Positions 42,520 to 50,500 of a stretch of DNA of 64,000 nt are shown here, piece by piece. The translations under genes were made by a program, and so were the position numbers. Origin of the DNA: Streptomyces sp. NRRL F-5727 (GTDB lineage: Bacteria > Actinomycetota > Actinomycetes > Streptomycetales > Streptomycetaceae); NCBI RefSeq assembly GCF_000719555.1, contig NZ_JOGX01000007.1:62001-126000 (forward strand), given 5' to 3'. The notes below the pieces were generated by a model. That model saw nothing but the letters and a program-made list of their open reading frames with translations, did no database searches and had not been told where the DNA came from. Each line of letters opens with the position of its first letter. The first letter of the stretch is position 1.

Positions 42520-44421
42520 TCAGAGGGCGGCGGCGCCGTGGTTGCGGAGGGACTGCCCGTACTGGGTGAGGATCCAGAGCTCGTTCTGGACGGCGGCCAG
42601 CCGCTCCTGGTCGCCGTGGGCGCCGAGCCGGGCGAGGCTGCCCTGGACGTCGCGGATGCGGCGGTCGACGGCGCGGAGGCGGACCTGGACCAGCTGGGCG
42701 CCGGCGTACACCTCGTCGATGGTCTTGGCGAAGATCGTCTCGACGGCGAGTTCGGTGACGAGGGCGCGGACGGTGTCGTCGGGCGCGGCCTCGCGGACGG
42801 CGTCGAGGTAGTCGGCGGGGGCCCCGTCGGCGCCGCCGGCGTCCTGGATGCACTGGCGGACGGCGGCGTAGGGCGGGGCGGTGAACTCGTCGATGCCGTA
42901 GGCGTCGAAGGCCGGGGAGACCAGCGCCGGGTACTGGAGGGCGAGCTTGAGGAGTTCGCGCTCGGTGCGGTGGGCGGGGCTGCGCAGGTTGAGCGCGGGT
43001 CCGGCGGGGCCGCGGGGGGCCTGGACCTCGCCGTACGAGCGCTGCTGCCGGCCGTCGCCGCGCTGGGGACCGCCCTGCTCCTTGCCGCCGCCGCGCTGCC
43101 AGCGGGCGATCTGGGCGACCCGGCGGACGACGAACTGGGTGTCGAGGATGCCGACGAGTCCGGCGAGCTGGACGGCGACCTCGTGCTGGGAGGCGACGTT
43201 CTTGATCTTGGCGACGACGGGGGCGGCCTCGTCGAGGGCGGCGGCCCGGCCGGCCGGGGTGTCCAGGTCGTAGCGGTTCACGATCTGGCGGAGGGCGAAC
43301 TCGAAGAGCGGGGTGCGGGGCTCGACCAGGTCGGCGACGGCGTCGTCGCCCTTGGCGAGGCGCAGCTCGCAGGGGTCCATGCCGTCGGGGGCGATGGCGA
43401 TGTACGTCTCGGCGGCGAACTTCTGGTCGTCCTCGAAGGCGCGCAGGGCGGCCTTCTGGCCGGCGGCGTCGCCGTCGAAGGTGAAGATGACGCGGGCCGA
43501 GCCGTTGTCCATGAGGAGCCGGCGGAGGATCTTGATGTGCTCGCCGCCGAAGGCGGTGCCGCAGGTGGCGATGGCGGTGGTGACGCCGGCCAGGTGGCAG
43601 GCCATGACGTCGGTGTAGCCCTCGACGACGACGGCCCGGCTGGTCTTGGCGATCTCCTTCTTGGCGAGGTCGATGCCGTAGAGGACCTGGGACTTCTTGT
43701 AGACGGGGGTCTCGGGGGTGTTGAGGTACTTGGGGCCGTTGTCGTCGTCGCGGAGGCGGCGGGCACCGAAGCCGACGATCTCGCCGCCGACGTCCCGGAT
43801 CGGCCACATCAGGCGGCCGCGGAAGCGGTCGATGGGGCCGCGGCGGCCTTCCTGGGAGAGGCCGGAGACGATCAGCTCCCGGTCGGAGAAGCCCTTGCCG
43901 CGCAGGAAGCGGGTGAGGTGGTCCCAGCCGGCCGGGGAGTAGCCGACGCCGAAGTGCTCGGCGGCGGCCTGGTCGAAGCCGCGCTCGGCGAGGAACCGGC
44001 GGCCGATCTCGGCCTCGGGAGAGGCGAGTTGGCCGGCGTAGTACTCGGCGGCGATCTTGTGGGCCTCGATCAGGCGGATGCGCTCGCCGCGCTGGTGGCC
44101 GGGGTTGTAGCCGCCCTCCTCGTAGCGGAGGGTGATGCCGGCCTTGGCGGCGAGGCGCTCGACCGTCTCCGAGAAGGAGAGGTGGTCGATCTTCATCACG
44201 AAGGCGATGGTGTCGCCGCCCTCCTGGCAGCCGAAGCAGTGGAAGAGTCCCTTGCTGGGGCTGACCTGGAAGGAGGGCGACTTCTCGTCGTGGAAGGGGC
44301 AGAGTCCCTTGAGGTTCCCGCCGCCGGCGTTGCGGAGCTGGAGGTACTCGGACACCACGGAGTCGATCGGGACCGCGTCCCGGACCGCCTTCACGTCGTC
44401 ATCGTTGATCCTGCCTGCCAC
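42520..44421 (-). CDS. dnaG: DNA primase
   Basis: A 633-residue bacterial primase. The CHC2 zinc ribbon is CPFH (C41, H44) and HCFGC (C62, C65). The TOPRIM core appears around RAVVVEGYTDVMA, with the acidic glutamate, and IFTFDGDAAGQKAAL, with the DxD-type metal ligands. The last 130 residues form the helicase-interacting domain. It makes the RNA primers for lagging-strand synthesis. GTG at 44421 starts MAGRINDDDVKAVRD, the standard actinobacterial N-terminus. The promoter region to the next gene is only 29 bases, so it may be co-transcribed with the FAD reductase upstream. Confidence 0.97.
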   Translation of the reverse strand: MAGRINDDDVKAVRDAVPIDSVVSEYLQLRNAGGGNLKGLCPFHDEKSPSFQVSPSKGLFHCFGCQEGGDTIAFVMKIDHLSFSETVERLAAKAGITLRYEEGGYNPGHQRGERIRLIEAHKIAAEYYAGQLASPEAEIGRRFLAERGFDQAAAEHFGVGYSPAGWDHLTRFLRGKGFSDRELIVSGLSQEGRRGPIDRFRGRLMWPIRDVGGEIVGFGARRLRDDDNGPKYLNTPETPVYKKSQVLYGIDLAKKEIAKTSRAVVVEGYTDVMACHLAGVTTAIATCGTAFGGEHIKILRRLLMDNGSARVIFTFDGDAAGQKAALRAFEDDQKFAAETYIAIAPDGMDPCELRLAKGDDAVADLVEPRTPLFEFALRQIVNRYDLDTPAGRAAALDEAAPVVAKIKNVASQHEVAVQLAGLVGILDTQFVVRRVAQIARWQRGGGKEQGGPQRGDGRQQRSYGEVQAPRGPAGPALNLRSPAHRTERELLKLALQYPALVSPAFDAYGIDEFTAPPYAAVRQCIQDAGGADGAPADYLDAVREAAPDDTVRALVTELAVETIFAKTIDEVYAGAQLVQVRLRAVDRRIRDVQGSLARLGAHGDQERLAAVQNELWILTQYGQSLRNHGAAAL

Positions 44422-44450
44422 GCGTAGAGTCTACGGCTCGTTCGAACGGT

Positions 44451-45710
44451 TCAGAGCAGGCTCTCCAGGGCCACGGAGGGGTCGCTGAGGGCCTCCGGAT
44501 CCACGGTGGCGCGGGAGCGGATGAGCTTCTGGATCGGCTCTGTGACGTCCCACACGTTCACGTTCATCCCGGCGATCACCCTGCCCTCGTGCAGCCAGAA
44601 GGCGAGGAACTCGCGCTTGCCGGTGTCGCCGCGGACCACGACCTGGTCGTAGCTGCCGGGCGGGGCCCAGCCGGAGTACTCCATGCCGAGGTCGTACTGG
44701 TCGGTGAAGAAGTACGGGATGCGGTCGTAGGAGACGTCCTGGCCGAGCATGGCGCGGGCGGCGGCGGGGCCGCCGTTGAGGGCGTTGGCCCAGTGCTCGA
44801 CGCGGATGCGGTGGTGGAGGAAGGGGTGGTCGAAGGCGGCGACGTCGCCGGCCGCGTAGATGTCGGGGTCGGAGGTGCGCAGGGAGGCGTCGACGGCGAC
44901 GCCGCCGCCGTCGGCGCGGTCGACGAGGGCGAGGCCGGCGTTCTCGGCGAGGGCGGCGCGGGGGGCGGCGCCGATGGCGATGAGGACGGCGTGGGCGGGG
45001 TGCTCCTCACCGTCGTCGGTGCGGACGGCGAGGACCATGCCGTCCTGGCCGGTGATCTCGGTGATGCGGGCGCCGAAGTGGAAGCGGACGCCGTGCTCGG
45101 TGTGGAGGTCGGCGAAGAGCTGGCCGAGCTCGGGGCCGAGGACCCGGTGGAGCGGGGTGGGGTCGGCCTCGACGACGGTGACCTCGGCGCCGTAGGTGCG
45201 GGCGGCGGCGGCGACCTCCAGGCCGATCCAGCCGGCGCCGGCGATGACGAGGTGGCCGTTGTCCCGGCCGAGGGCCTTGAGCTCGTCGCGGAGCCGCTCG
45301 GAGTGGGAGAGGCGGCGCAGGTGGTGGACGCCGGCGAGGCCGGTGCCGGGGATGTCGAGGCGGCGCGGCTCGGAGCCGGTGGCGAGGAGCAGCTTGTCGT
45401 AGCGGATGACGGTGCCGTCGCCGAGGCGGACGGTGCGGGCGTCCCGGTCGACGGCGGTGACGGTCTGGCCGAGGCGGAGCTCGACGTCGTGGGCCGCGTA
45501 CCAGGCGGGCTCGTGGACGAGGGCGGCGTCCCGGTCCTTCTTGCCGAGCAGGTAGTCCTTGGAGAGCGGGGGGCGTTCGTAGGGGTGGTCGCGTTCGTCG
45601 CCGATGAGGATCACCCGGCCGTTGAAGCCCTCCGCGCGGAGCGTCTCCGCCGCCTTGGCGCCGGCCAGGCCCCCGCCGACGATGACAAAGGTCTGATCTG
45701 CGTCGACCAC
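44451..45710 (-). CDS. FAD/NAD(P)-dependent reductase (ferredoxin-reductase type)
   Basis: A 419-residue flavoprotein of the class of oxygenase-coupled NADH-ferredoxin reductases. The N-terminal FAD motif is FVIVGGGLAGAKAAETLR, the NAD-binding motif is LVIAGAGWIGLEVAAAAR, and the second FAD motif is DIYAAGDVAAF. The C-terminal reductase domain begins near RVEHWANALNGG. It may transfer electrons to a ferredoxin serving a P450 or oxygenase, but no such partner is adjacent. GTG at 45710 has AGGAGG 7 bases upstream. Cytosolic. Confidence 0.9.
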   Translation of the reverse strand: MVDADQTFVIVGGGLAGAKAAETLRAEGFNGRVILIGDERDHPYERPPLSKDYLLGKKDRDAALVHEPAWYAAHDVELRLGQTVTAVDRDARTVRLGDGTVIRYDKLLLATGSEPRRLDIPGTGLAGVHHLRRLSHSERLRDELKALGRDNGHLVIAGAGWIGLEVAAAARTYGAEVTVVEADPTPLHRVLGPELGQLFADLHTEHGVRFHFGARITEITGQDGMVLAVRTDDGEEHPAHAVLIAIGAAPRAALAENAGLALVDRADGGGVAVDASLRTSDPDIYAAGDVAAFDHPFLHHRIRVEHWANALNGGPAAARAMLGQDVSYDRIPYFFTDQYDLGMEYSGWAPPGSYDQVVVRGDTGKREFLAFWLHEGRVIAGMNVNVWDVTEPIQKLIRSRATVDPEALSDPSVALESLL

Positions 45711-45849
45711 GTTGATTCCTCCTCGTTGCGACCGGTTCCCTACGCTACGCCTCCGGGCCGGGGCCGGGCGGCAGCGTCCCTGGACGTGCATGCGAGGGTC
45801 CCGCACGGCGCGGGAAGGCGAAAGGGGGCGAACGGCCCGGGGCGGGCCC

Positions 45850-47151
45850 CTACGCGCGCGGGGTGCGGAGGCGGTCGTGGAGGGCGCGGGCGGAGGCGTC
45901 GGTGAGGTTGGCGATCTGGTCGACGATCACCCGCTTGCGGGAACGGTCGTCGGGCGCGGCGACGAAGAGGGCGCGGAACTGCGGTTCGAGGCCGTCGGGG
46001 GCGCGGGCGACGAGCGCCTCGGCGAGCTCGGCGACGACGATCCGCTGGTCGGCGCGGAGCGCCTCCTGTTCGGCGCGCTGCATCACGTACCGGTCGGCGA
46101 CGGCCTTGAGGACGGCGCACTCGTTGCGGGTGGGGCGGGGGACGACGAGTTCGGCGCCGTAGCGGGTGAGGCGGCCGGTGCCGTACGCCTGCCGGGTGGC
46201 GCCCTCGGCGGCGAGGCAGAAGCGGCCGATGAGCTGGCTGGTGGCGTCCTTGAGGCGGGCCTGGGCGGCGGCGGAGCCGTCGTAGCCGTGCGGCCACCAC
46301 GGCTGGTCGATGAGCCGGTCGAGGGCTTCGGCGAGTTCGGCGGGGTCGGTGTCGTCGGGGACGTAGCGGCCGATGGCGACGGCGAAGACGTCGGCGCGCT
46401 CGGGTTCGGCGTAGAGGAGGTTGGGGTCGATGTGGCCGGCGTGCAGGCCGTCCTCGAAGTCGTGGACGGAGTAGGCGACGTCGTCGGACCAGTCCATGAC
46501 CTCGGCCTCGAAGCACTTGCGCTGCTCGGGGGCGCCGCGCCGGATCCACTCGAAGACGGGGAGGTCGTCGTCGTACACGCCGAACTTGGAGGAGCCGGGG
46601 TCGGTGGGGTGGCCGCCGCGCCGCCACGGGTACTTGGTGGCGGCGTCGAGCGCGGCGCGGGTGAGGTTGAGGCCGACGCTGGCCGGTTCGCCGTCGGGGC
46701 CGGTGACGAAGCGCTTGGGCTCGATGCGGGTGAGGAGGCGGAGCGACTGGGCGTTGCCCTCGAAGCCGCCGCAGTCCTTGGCGACGTCGTTGAGCGCCTG
46801 TTCGCCGTTGTGCCCGAAGGGCGGGTGGCCCATGTCGTGCGAGAGGCAGGCGGCTTCGACGAGGTCGGGGTCGCAGCCGAGGGCGGCGCCGAGCTCGCGG
46901 CCGACCTGGGCGCATTCGAGGGAGTGGGTGAGCCGGGTGCGGGGGCTGGCGTCCCAGGCGTAGCCCCGGGTGCCGGGGGTGACGACCTGGGTCTTCCCGG
47001 CGAGCCGGCGCAGGGCCGCGGAGTGCAGCACGCGGGCGCGGTCGCGCTGGAAGGCGGTGCGGCCGGGGCGCTTGTCGGGCTCGGCCGCCCAGCGCTCGGT
47101 GGCGGTCGGGTCGTACCCGGGGGTCTCGCTGGTGCCGTCGTAGCCTGCCAT
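45850..47151 (-). CDS. dgt: deoxyguanosinetriphosphate triphosphohydrolase-like protein
   Basis: A 433-residue HD-superfamily enzyme. Metal ligands are H76 in [13 protein letters not shown]105 and D106 in [13 protein letters not shown], and an aspartate in [17 protein letters not shown]. The N-terminal [21 protein letters not shown] is characteristic of dNTPases. These enzymes hydrolyse dNTPs to nucleosides and triphosphate, controlling dNTP pools. The location near dnaG is consistent with a replication-linked role. Length is standard for the type 2 subfamily. The ATG start at 47151 is well supported by homology to the usual MAGYD-type N-terminus. Confidence 0.94.
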   Translation of the reverse strand: MAGYDGTSETPGYDPTATERWAAEPDKRPGRTAFQRDRARVLHSAALRRLAGKTQVVTPGTRGYAWDASPRTRLTHSLECAQVGRELGAALGCDPDLVEAACLSHDMGHPPFGHNGEQALNDVAKDCGGFEGNAQSLRLLTRIEPKRFVTGPDGEPASVGLNLTRAALDAATKYPWRRGGHPTDPGSSKFGVYDDDLPVFEWIRRGAPEQRKCFEAEVMDWSDDVAYSVHDFEDGLHAGHIDPNLLYAEPERADVFAVAIGRYVPDDTDPAELAEALDRLIDQPWWPHGYDGSAAAQARLKDATSQLIGRFCLAAEGATRQAYGTGRLTRYGAELVVPRPTRNECAVLKAVADRYVMQRAEQEALRADQRIVVAELAEALVARAPDGLEPQFRALFVAAPDDRSRKRVIVDQIANLTDASARALHDRLRTPRA

Positions 47152-47186
47152 GTCTCGACGGTAACCGGAGGGACCGACAAAAGGGT

Positions 47187-47969
47187 TCAGATGGACGCGA
47201 GTTCCCGCGCGGGGGTGGCGGGGAGGGCGGTGCGGGCCCGGGCGGCACCGTCGTAGCGATGCAGGACGAGGCGGGCGAGGGCCGGGTGGGCGCCGAGCGG
47301 GTCGGCGGCGATCCAGGGGGCGTGGGCGGCGGAGCGGGTGGCGAAGAGGCCGGGGGCGGTGAAGCAGGAGGCGACGGCGACCCGGTGCCGGCCGCGGGCG
47401 GTGAGCGCCGCGACGGCGTCGGGGACGGTGGGGGCGGCGGCGGAGGCGTAGGCGGCGACGACGGGGGTGCCGCCGAGGCGCGCGCCGAGGGCGGCGGCGA
47501 TCCGGCGGAGGGTGGCGGCGGAGCGGGGGTCGCGGGAGCCGGCGGAGGCGAGGACGACGCCGGTGGCGGCGGAGTCGGAGTCGGCGGCCGTCCAGCCGGC
47601 CTCGGCGAGCCGGTCGGCGAGGGCCTCGACGAGCAGCGGGTGCGGGCCGAGCGGGGCGGCGACGCGGGCCCGGAGCTCCGGGACGGCGGCGAGGGCGGCG
47701 GGCAGGTCGTGGGTGACGTGGTAGCCGGGGGCGAGGAGGAGGGGGACGAGCACGGCCTCGCGCCCTTCGGCGGCGAGTTCCGCGAGGGTGTCGTCGAGGA
47801 GCGGCGCGTTCAGCTCGATGTGGGCGAGCCGGACGTCGAGGCCGGGGCGCAGGGCGCGCACCCGGTCGAGGAGCCGGGCGAGGGTGGCACGCGCGCGGGG
47901 GTCGCGGCTGCCGTGCCCGACGGCCACGAGGGCGGGGCGGTGGCGGGGGAGCTGCGTGAACGGCTGCAT
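47187..47969 (-). CDS. sirohydrochlorin chelatase (CbiX/SirB-like)
   Basis: A 260-residue two-domain chelatase. The active-site histidine motif [17 protein letters not shown] is at the N-terminus, and a second related half begins near [16 protein letters not shown], which lacks the histidine. The enzyme inserts ferrous iron into sirohydrochlorin to make siroheme, the cofactor of the nitrite reductase encoded at 59378. ATG at 47969 follows AGGAGG by 9 bases. It is a plausible supporting gene for nitrogen and sulfur assimilation in this window. Confidence 0.88.
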   Translation of the reverse strand: MQPFTQLPRHRPALVAVGHGSRDPRARATLARLLDRVRALRPGLDVRLAHIELNAPLLDDTLAELAAEGREAVLVPLLLAPGYHVTHDLPAALAAVPELRARVAAPLGPHPLLVEALADRLAEAGWTAADSDSAATGVVLASAGSRDPRSAATLRRIAAALGARLGGTPVVAAYASAAAPTVPDAVAALTARGRHRVAVASCFTAPGLFATRSAAHAPWIAADPLGAHPALARLVLHRYDGAARARTALPATPARELASI

Positions 47970-48106
47970 GGGCGGCGTACCTCCTGCTCGGGCTTCCCCG
48001 CCGGGGCGTCGTACGGACGCACCTGGCGGAGCTGGAGTCCGAGCTGATCCACGATCCGCCCCAGCAGGGCGGCGGCGTCCGCGAACGTGCTGTCCGGCTC
48101 CGTCAT
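47810..48106 (-). CDS. possible small protein overlapping the chelatase gene
   Basis: A 98-codon frame starting [28 protein letters not shown]. About 45 codons lie before the chelatase start; the remaining part runs in another frame inside it and reads like shadow sequence ([12 protein letters not shown]). The N-terminal 45 residues look protein-like and helical. It could be a real small gene, or the remnant of an N-terminal extension broken by a frameshift. No function is suggested. Confidence 0.3.
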   Translation of the reverse strand: MTEPDSTFADAAALLGRIVDQLGLQLRQVRPYDAPAGKPEQEVRRPCSRSRSSPATAPPSWPSGTAAATPARVPPSPGSSTGCAPCAPASTSGSPTSS

Positions 48107-48218
48107 GGACCGATCCTGGCGGGGGCAGGTTGCCTGCCCGTTGCGCGGCGGTCACGTCTGGTTTCCATGACCCGCACGCCGGTGTTTCGCCGGGCTCACG
48201 CGCGCGTGGGGACGGCTG

Positions 48219-48941
48219 TCAGGAGGCGAGCCAGACGCGGAGCGGGCCGAGCCCGTCGAAGCCGGCGGCGAGGGCGGCGGTCAGTTCGTCGCCGGACTCG
48301 TAGCCGACGACGGGGAGGGCGGGATCGGCGGCGGCCAGGGCGGCGGCCCAGACGAGCGCCGGGTCGGTGCCGTCGGCGGCGAAGAGGTTGGAGACGCCGG
48401 TGGCACCGGCGGCGGTGGAGAGGACGGCGCCGCCGAGGATCCGCCCGTCGGGGCCGGGGACGGCGAGGACGGTGACGGTCGGGTCGTCGAGGAGGGCGGG
48501 GCGGAAGAGGGCGGCCTCGTCGGCGTCGCCGCCGCTCCAGGCGTCGGCCCAGGCGGCGAGCGCCTCGGGGGTGGCGGCGCGGGTCCAGGCGGCGCCGGGG
48601 CCGGCCGGGGCGCCGGCGCGGCGGCCGATCCAGGTGGCGTCGAAGAGCGGCCGGAAGCCGTCGGCGGTGAGGTCGAGGCGGGCGTAGGAGTCCTTGACGG
48701 AGGCGCCGGGCGCGGTGAGGTCGATGCCCGTGACGACGTCCGCTGCGGTCGCGTCCCCGCTGAGGGAGACGGCGTCGGGGTAGTAGAGCGGGGTGCGCCG
48801 GGGGCTGGTCCAGGCCCGGGGGCCGGTGGTGGTGGCCAGGCCGTGGGCCCGGCACATGCCGGCGCACCAGGCGGCGTTGTTCCGGACCGCGGCGGTCAGC
48901 AGTTCGTCGTTGATCACCGTCGGATCGTACGGAAGTCGCAC
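48219..48941 (-). CDS. GNAT-like protein of unknown substrate
   Basis: A 240-residue protein. The body resembles a GNAT fold: VTVLAVPGPDGRILGGAVLSTAAGATGVSNLFA fits the central strands, but the acetyl-CoA pyrophosphate loop is not canonical. The N-terminus NDELLTAAVRNNAAWCAGMCRAHGL and the segment WTSPRRTPLYYPDAVSL are conserved-looking and distinctive. The function is not known. GTG at 48941 has GGGGAGGG close upstream, with an alternative GTG a few codons in. It diverges from the aquaporin gene across 51 bases. Confidence 0.72.
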   Translation of the reverse strand: MRLPYDPTVINDELLTAAVRNNAAWCAGMCRAHGLATTTGPRAWTSPRRTPLYYPDAVSLSGDATAADVVTGIDLTAPGASVKDSYARLDLTADGFRPLFDATWIGRRAGAPAGPGAAWTRAATPEALAAWADAWSGGDADEAALFRPALLDDPTVTVLAVPGPDGRILGGAVLSTAAGATGVSNLFAADGTDPALVWAAALAAADPALPVVGYESGDELTAALAAGFDGLGPLRVWLAS

Positions 48942-48964
48942 CCCTCCCCTCCCCCCTTTTTTCG

Positions 48965-48979
48965 TTCCGAATCACGGAA
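48965..48979. promoter_or_regulatory. inverted repeat in divergent aquaporin promoter
   Basis: Arms TTCCG and CGGAA flank AATCA in a short AT-rich region between two divergent starts. It could be an operator; no regulator gene is adjacent. Confidence 0.35.
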
Positions 48980-48992
48980 TATCTTTTCCACT

Positions 48993-49715
48993 ATGAGAAT
49001 GTCCCCTGCGTCGCTCCCCCGGCGCGCCACCGCCGAGTTCACCGGCACCGCCGCCCTCGTCGCCGTGATCGTCGGCTCCGGCATCCGCGCCGACTCCCTC
49101 AGCCAGGACGTCGGGGTCCGGCTGCTCGCCAACGCCGCCGCCTCCGCCCTCGGCCTCGGGCTGCTCATCGCGCTCCTCGCGCCGCTCTCCGGCGCCCACT
49201 TCAACCCGGTCGTCACGCTCTCCGAGTGGTGGGCCCGCCGCCGCGAGCGGGGCGGCCGCGAGGTCCTCGCCTATGTCGCCGCCCAGGTGAGCGGCGCCGT
49301 CGCCGGAGCACTGCTCGCCGAGGCGATGTTCGGCCGGGCGCCCGGCTCCTGGTCCACCGAGCCGCGCGCCGCGCTCCATCTGCTGCTCGGCGAGGCGGTC
49401 GCCACCGCCGGGCTCGTCCTCGTCGTCCAGGGCCTGCGGCACATCGGCCGCCCCCAGCTGGCCCCGGTCGCGGTCGCCGGGTACATCGGCGCGGCGATCT
49501 GGTTCACCTCCTCCGGCTCCTTCGCCAACCCGGCGGCCACCGTCGGCCGCTCCCTCACCGACTCGTTCACCGGCATCGCCCCCGCCTCGGTGCCCGCCTA
49601 CGCCGCCGCCCAGCTCCTCGGGATGCTGCTCGGGATGGGCCTGGCGGGTGTGCTGTACGGCACGGAACGGGCCGCCGCCGAACCGAAGGCCGCACCCGCG
49701 CGTCGAACGGGGTGA
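48993..49715 (+). CDS. aquaporin/MIP-family channel
   Basis: A 240-residue six-helix channel. The two half-helix signatures are HFNPVVTL, with NPV in place of NPA, and FANPAATVGRS, with a canonical NPA and the arginine of the selectivity filter region. It conducts water or small neutral solutes across the cytoplasmic membrane; related actinobacterial proteins are found in arsenic operons, but no ars genes are here. ATG at 48993 or the in-frame ATG at 48999 could be used. It precedes the YdcF-like gene by 34 bases and may share a transcript. Confidence 0.9.
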   Translation: MRMSPASLPRRATAEFTGTAALVAVIVGSGIRADSLSQDVGVRLLANAAASALGLGLLIALLAPLSGAHFNPVVTLSEWWARRRERGGREVLAYVAAQVSGAVAGALLAEAMFGRAPGSWSTEPRAALHLLLGEAVATAGLVLVVQGLRHIGRPQLAPVAVAGYIGAAIWFTSSGSFANPAATVGRSLTDSFTGIAPASVPAYAAAQLLGMLLGMGLAGVLYGTERAAAEPKAAPARRTG

Positions 49716-49749
49716 CCGCCCCTCTCCCCGACCCCCGGAGGCACAGCCG

Positions 49750-50427
49750 ATGCAGGTCCGGTTCCCCCGCACCGTCCGGGCCCGCCGCCGCGCCGTCCAG
49801 GCCGTGATGGCGGCCGCCGTCCTCGCCCTGGTCCCCGCGACCTGGATGCACACGGCCGCCGCCGGAAAGCTGCGGACGACCGCCGACGTGCCCGCCCGGG
49901 ACGTCGCCGTGGTCTTCGGCGCCGGCCTGTGGAAGGGGCGCCCGACCCCGTACCTCGCCCACCGGCTCGACACCGCCGCCGAGCTCTACCGCACCGGCAA
50001 GGTGAAGGTCCTCCTCGTCACCGGCGACAACAGCCGGACCTCGTACGACGAGCCCGGCGCCATGCGCGCCTACCTGGCGGCCCGGGGCGTCCCGGACGAG
50101 AAGGTCGTCAGCGATTACGCCGGCTTCGACACCTGGGACAGCTGCGTCCGGGCCCGCAAGGTCTTCGGCGTCGACCGGGCCGTCCTCGTCACCCAGGACT
50201 TCCACGTCAAGCGGGCCGTCGCCCTGTGCGAGCGGGCCGGGGTGGCCTCGTACGGCGTCGGGGTCGCCGAGCCCCACGACGCCACCTGGTACTACGGCAC
50301 CACCCGGGAGCTCTTCGCCGCCGGCAAGGCCGCCCTCGACGCCGCCGTCCGCCCCGACCCGCGCTTCCTCGGCCCCCGCGAGACCGGGGTGACGGAGGCC
50401 CTCGCCTCACCCCGCGCCACCCCGTGA
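49750..50427 (+). CDS. YdcF/SanA-like DUF218 envelope protein
   Basis: A 225-residue protein. One N-terminal hydrophobic segment (VMAAAVLALVPATW) anchors or exports it. The DUF218 core follows: DVAVVFGAGLWKGRPTPYLAHRLDTAAELY, KVLLVTGDN, and AVLVTQDFHVKRAVALCERAG. SanA members affect envelope barrier function and vancomycin sensitivity in enterics; the molecular reaction is unknown. ATG at 49750 follows GGAGG by 9 bases. It ends 73 bases before the nitrate reductase, and that gap holds a GlnR-like site. Confidence 0.87.
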   Translation: MQVRFPRTVRARRRAVQAVMAAAVLALVPATWMHTAAAGKLRTTADVPARDVAVVFGAGLWKGRPTPYLAHRLDTAAELYRTGKVKVLLVTGDNSRTSYDEPGAMRAYLAARGVPDEKVVSDYAGFDTWDSCVRARKVFGVDRAVLVTQDFHVKRAVALCERAGVASYGVGVAEPHDATWYYGTTRELFAAGKAALDAAVRPDPRFLGPRETGVTEALASPRATP

Positions 50428-50450
50428 CCTGAGCGGAGAGCACCGCGCCC

Positions 50451-50488
50451 GTAATACGGGACGCCGCCGCCCGTAACACGCCCGACGC
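50451..50488 (+). promoter_or_regulatory. predicted GlnR box upstream of nitrate reductase
   Basis: GTAAT at 50451 and GTAAC at 50473 are exactly 22 bases apart, the spacing of a-sites in the GlnR consensus. The b-site after the second is GACGC (50484), a 3-of-5 match; the b-site after the first is poor. It lies 12 bases before the start codon. Confidence 0.5.
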
Positions 50489-50500
50489 ACTCTTGACGGC

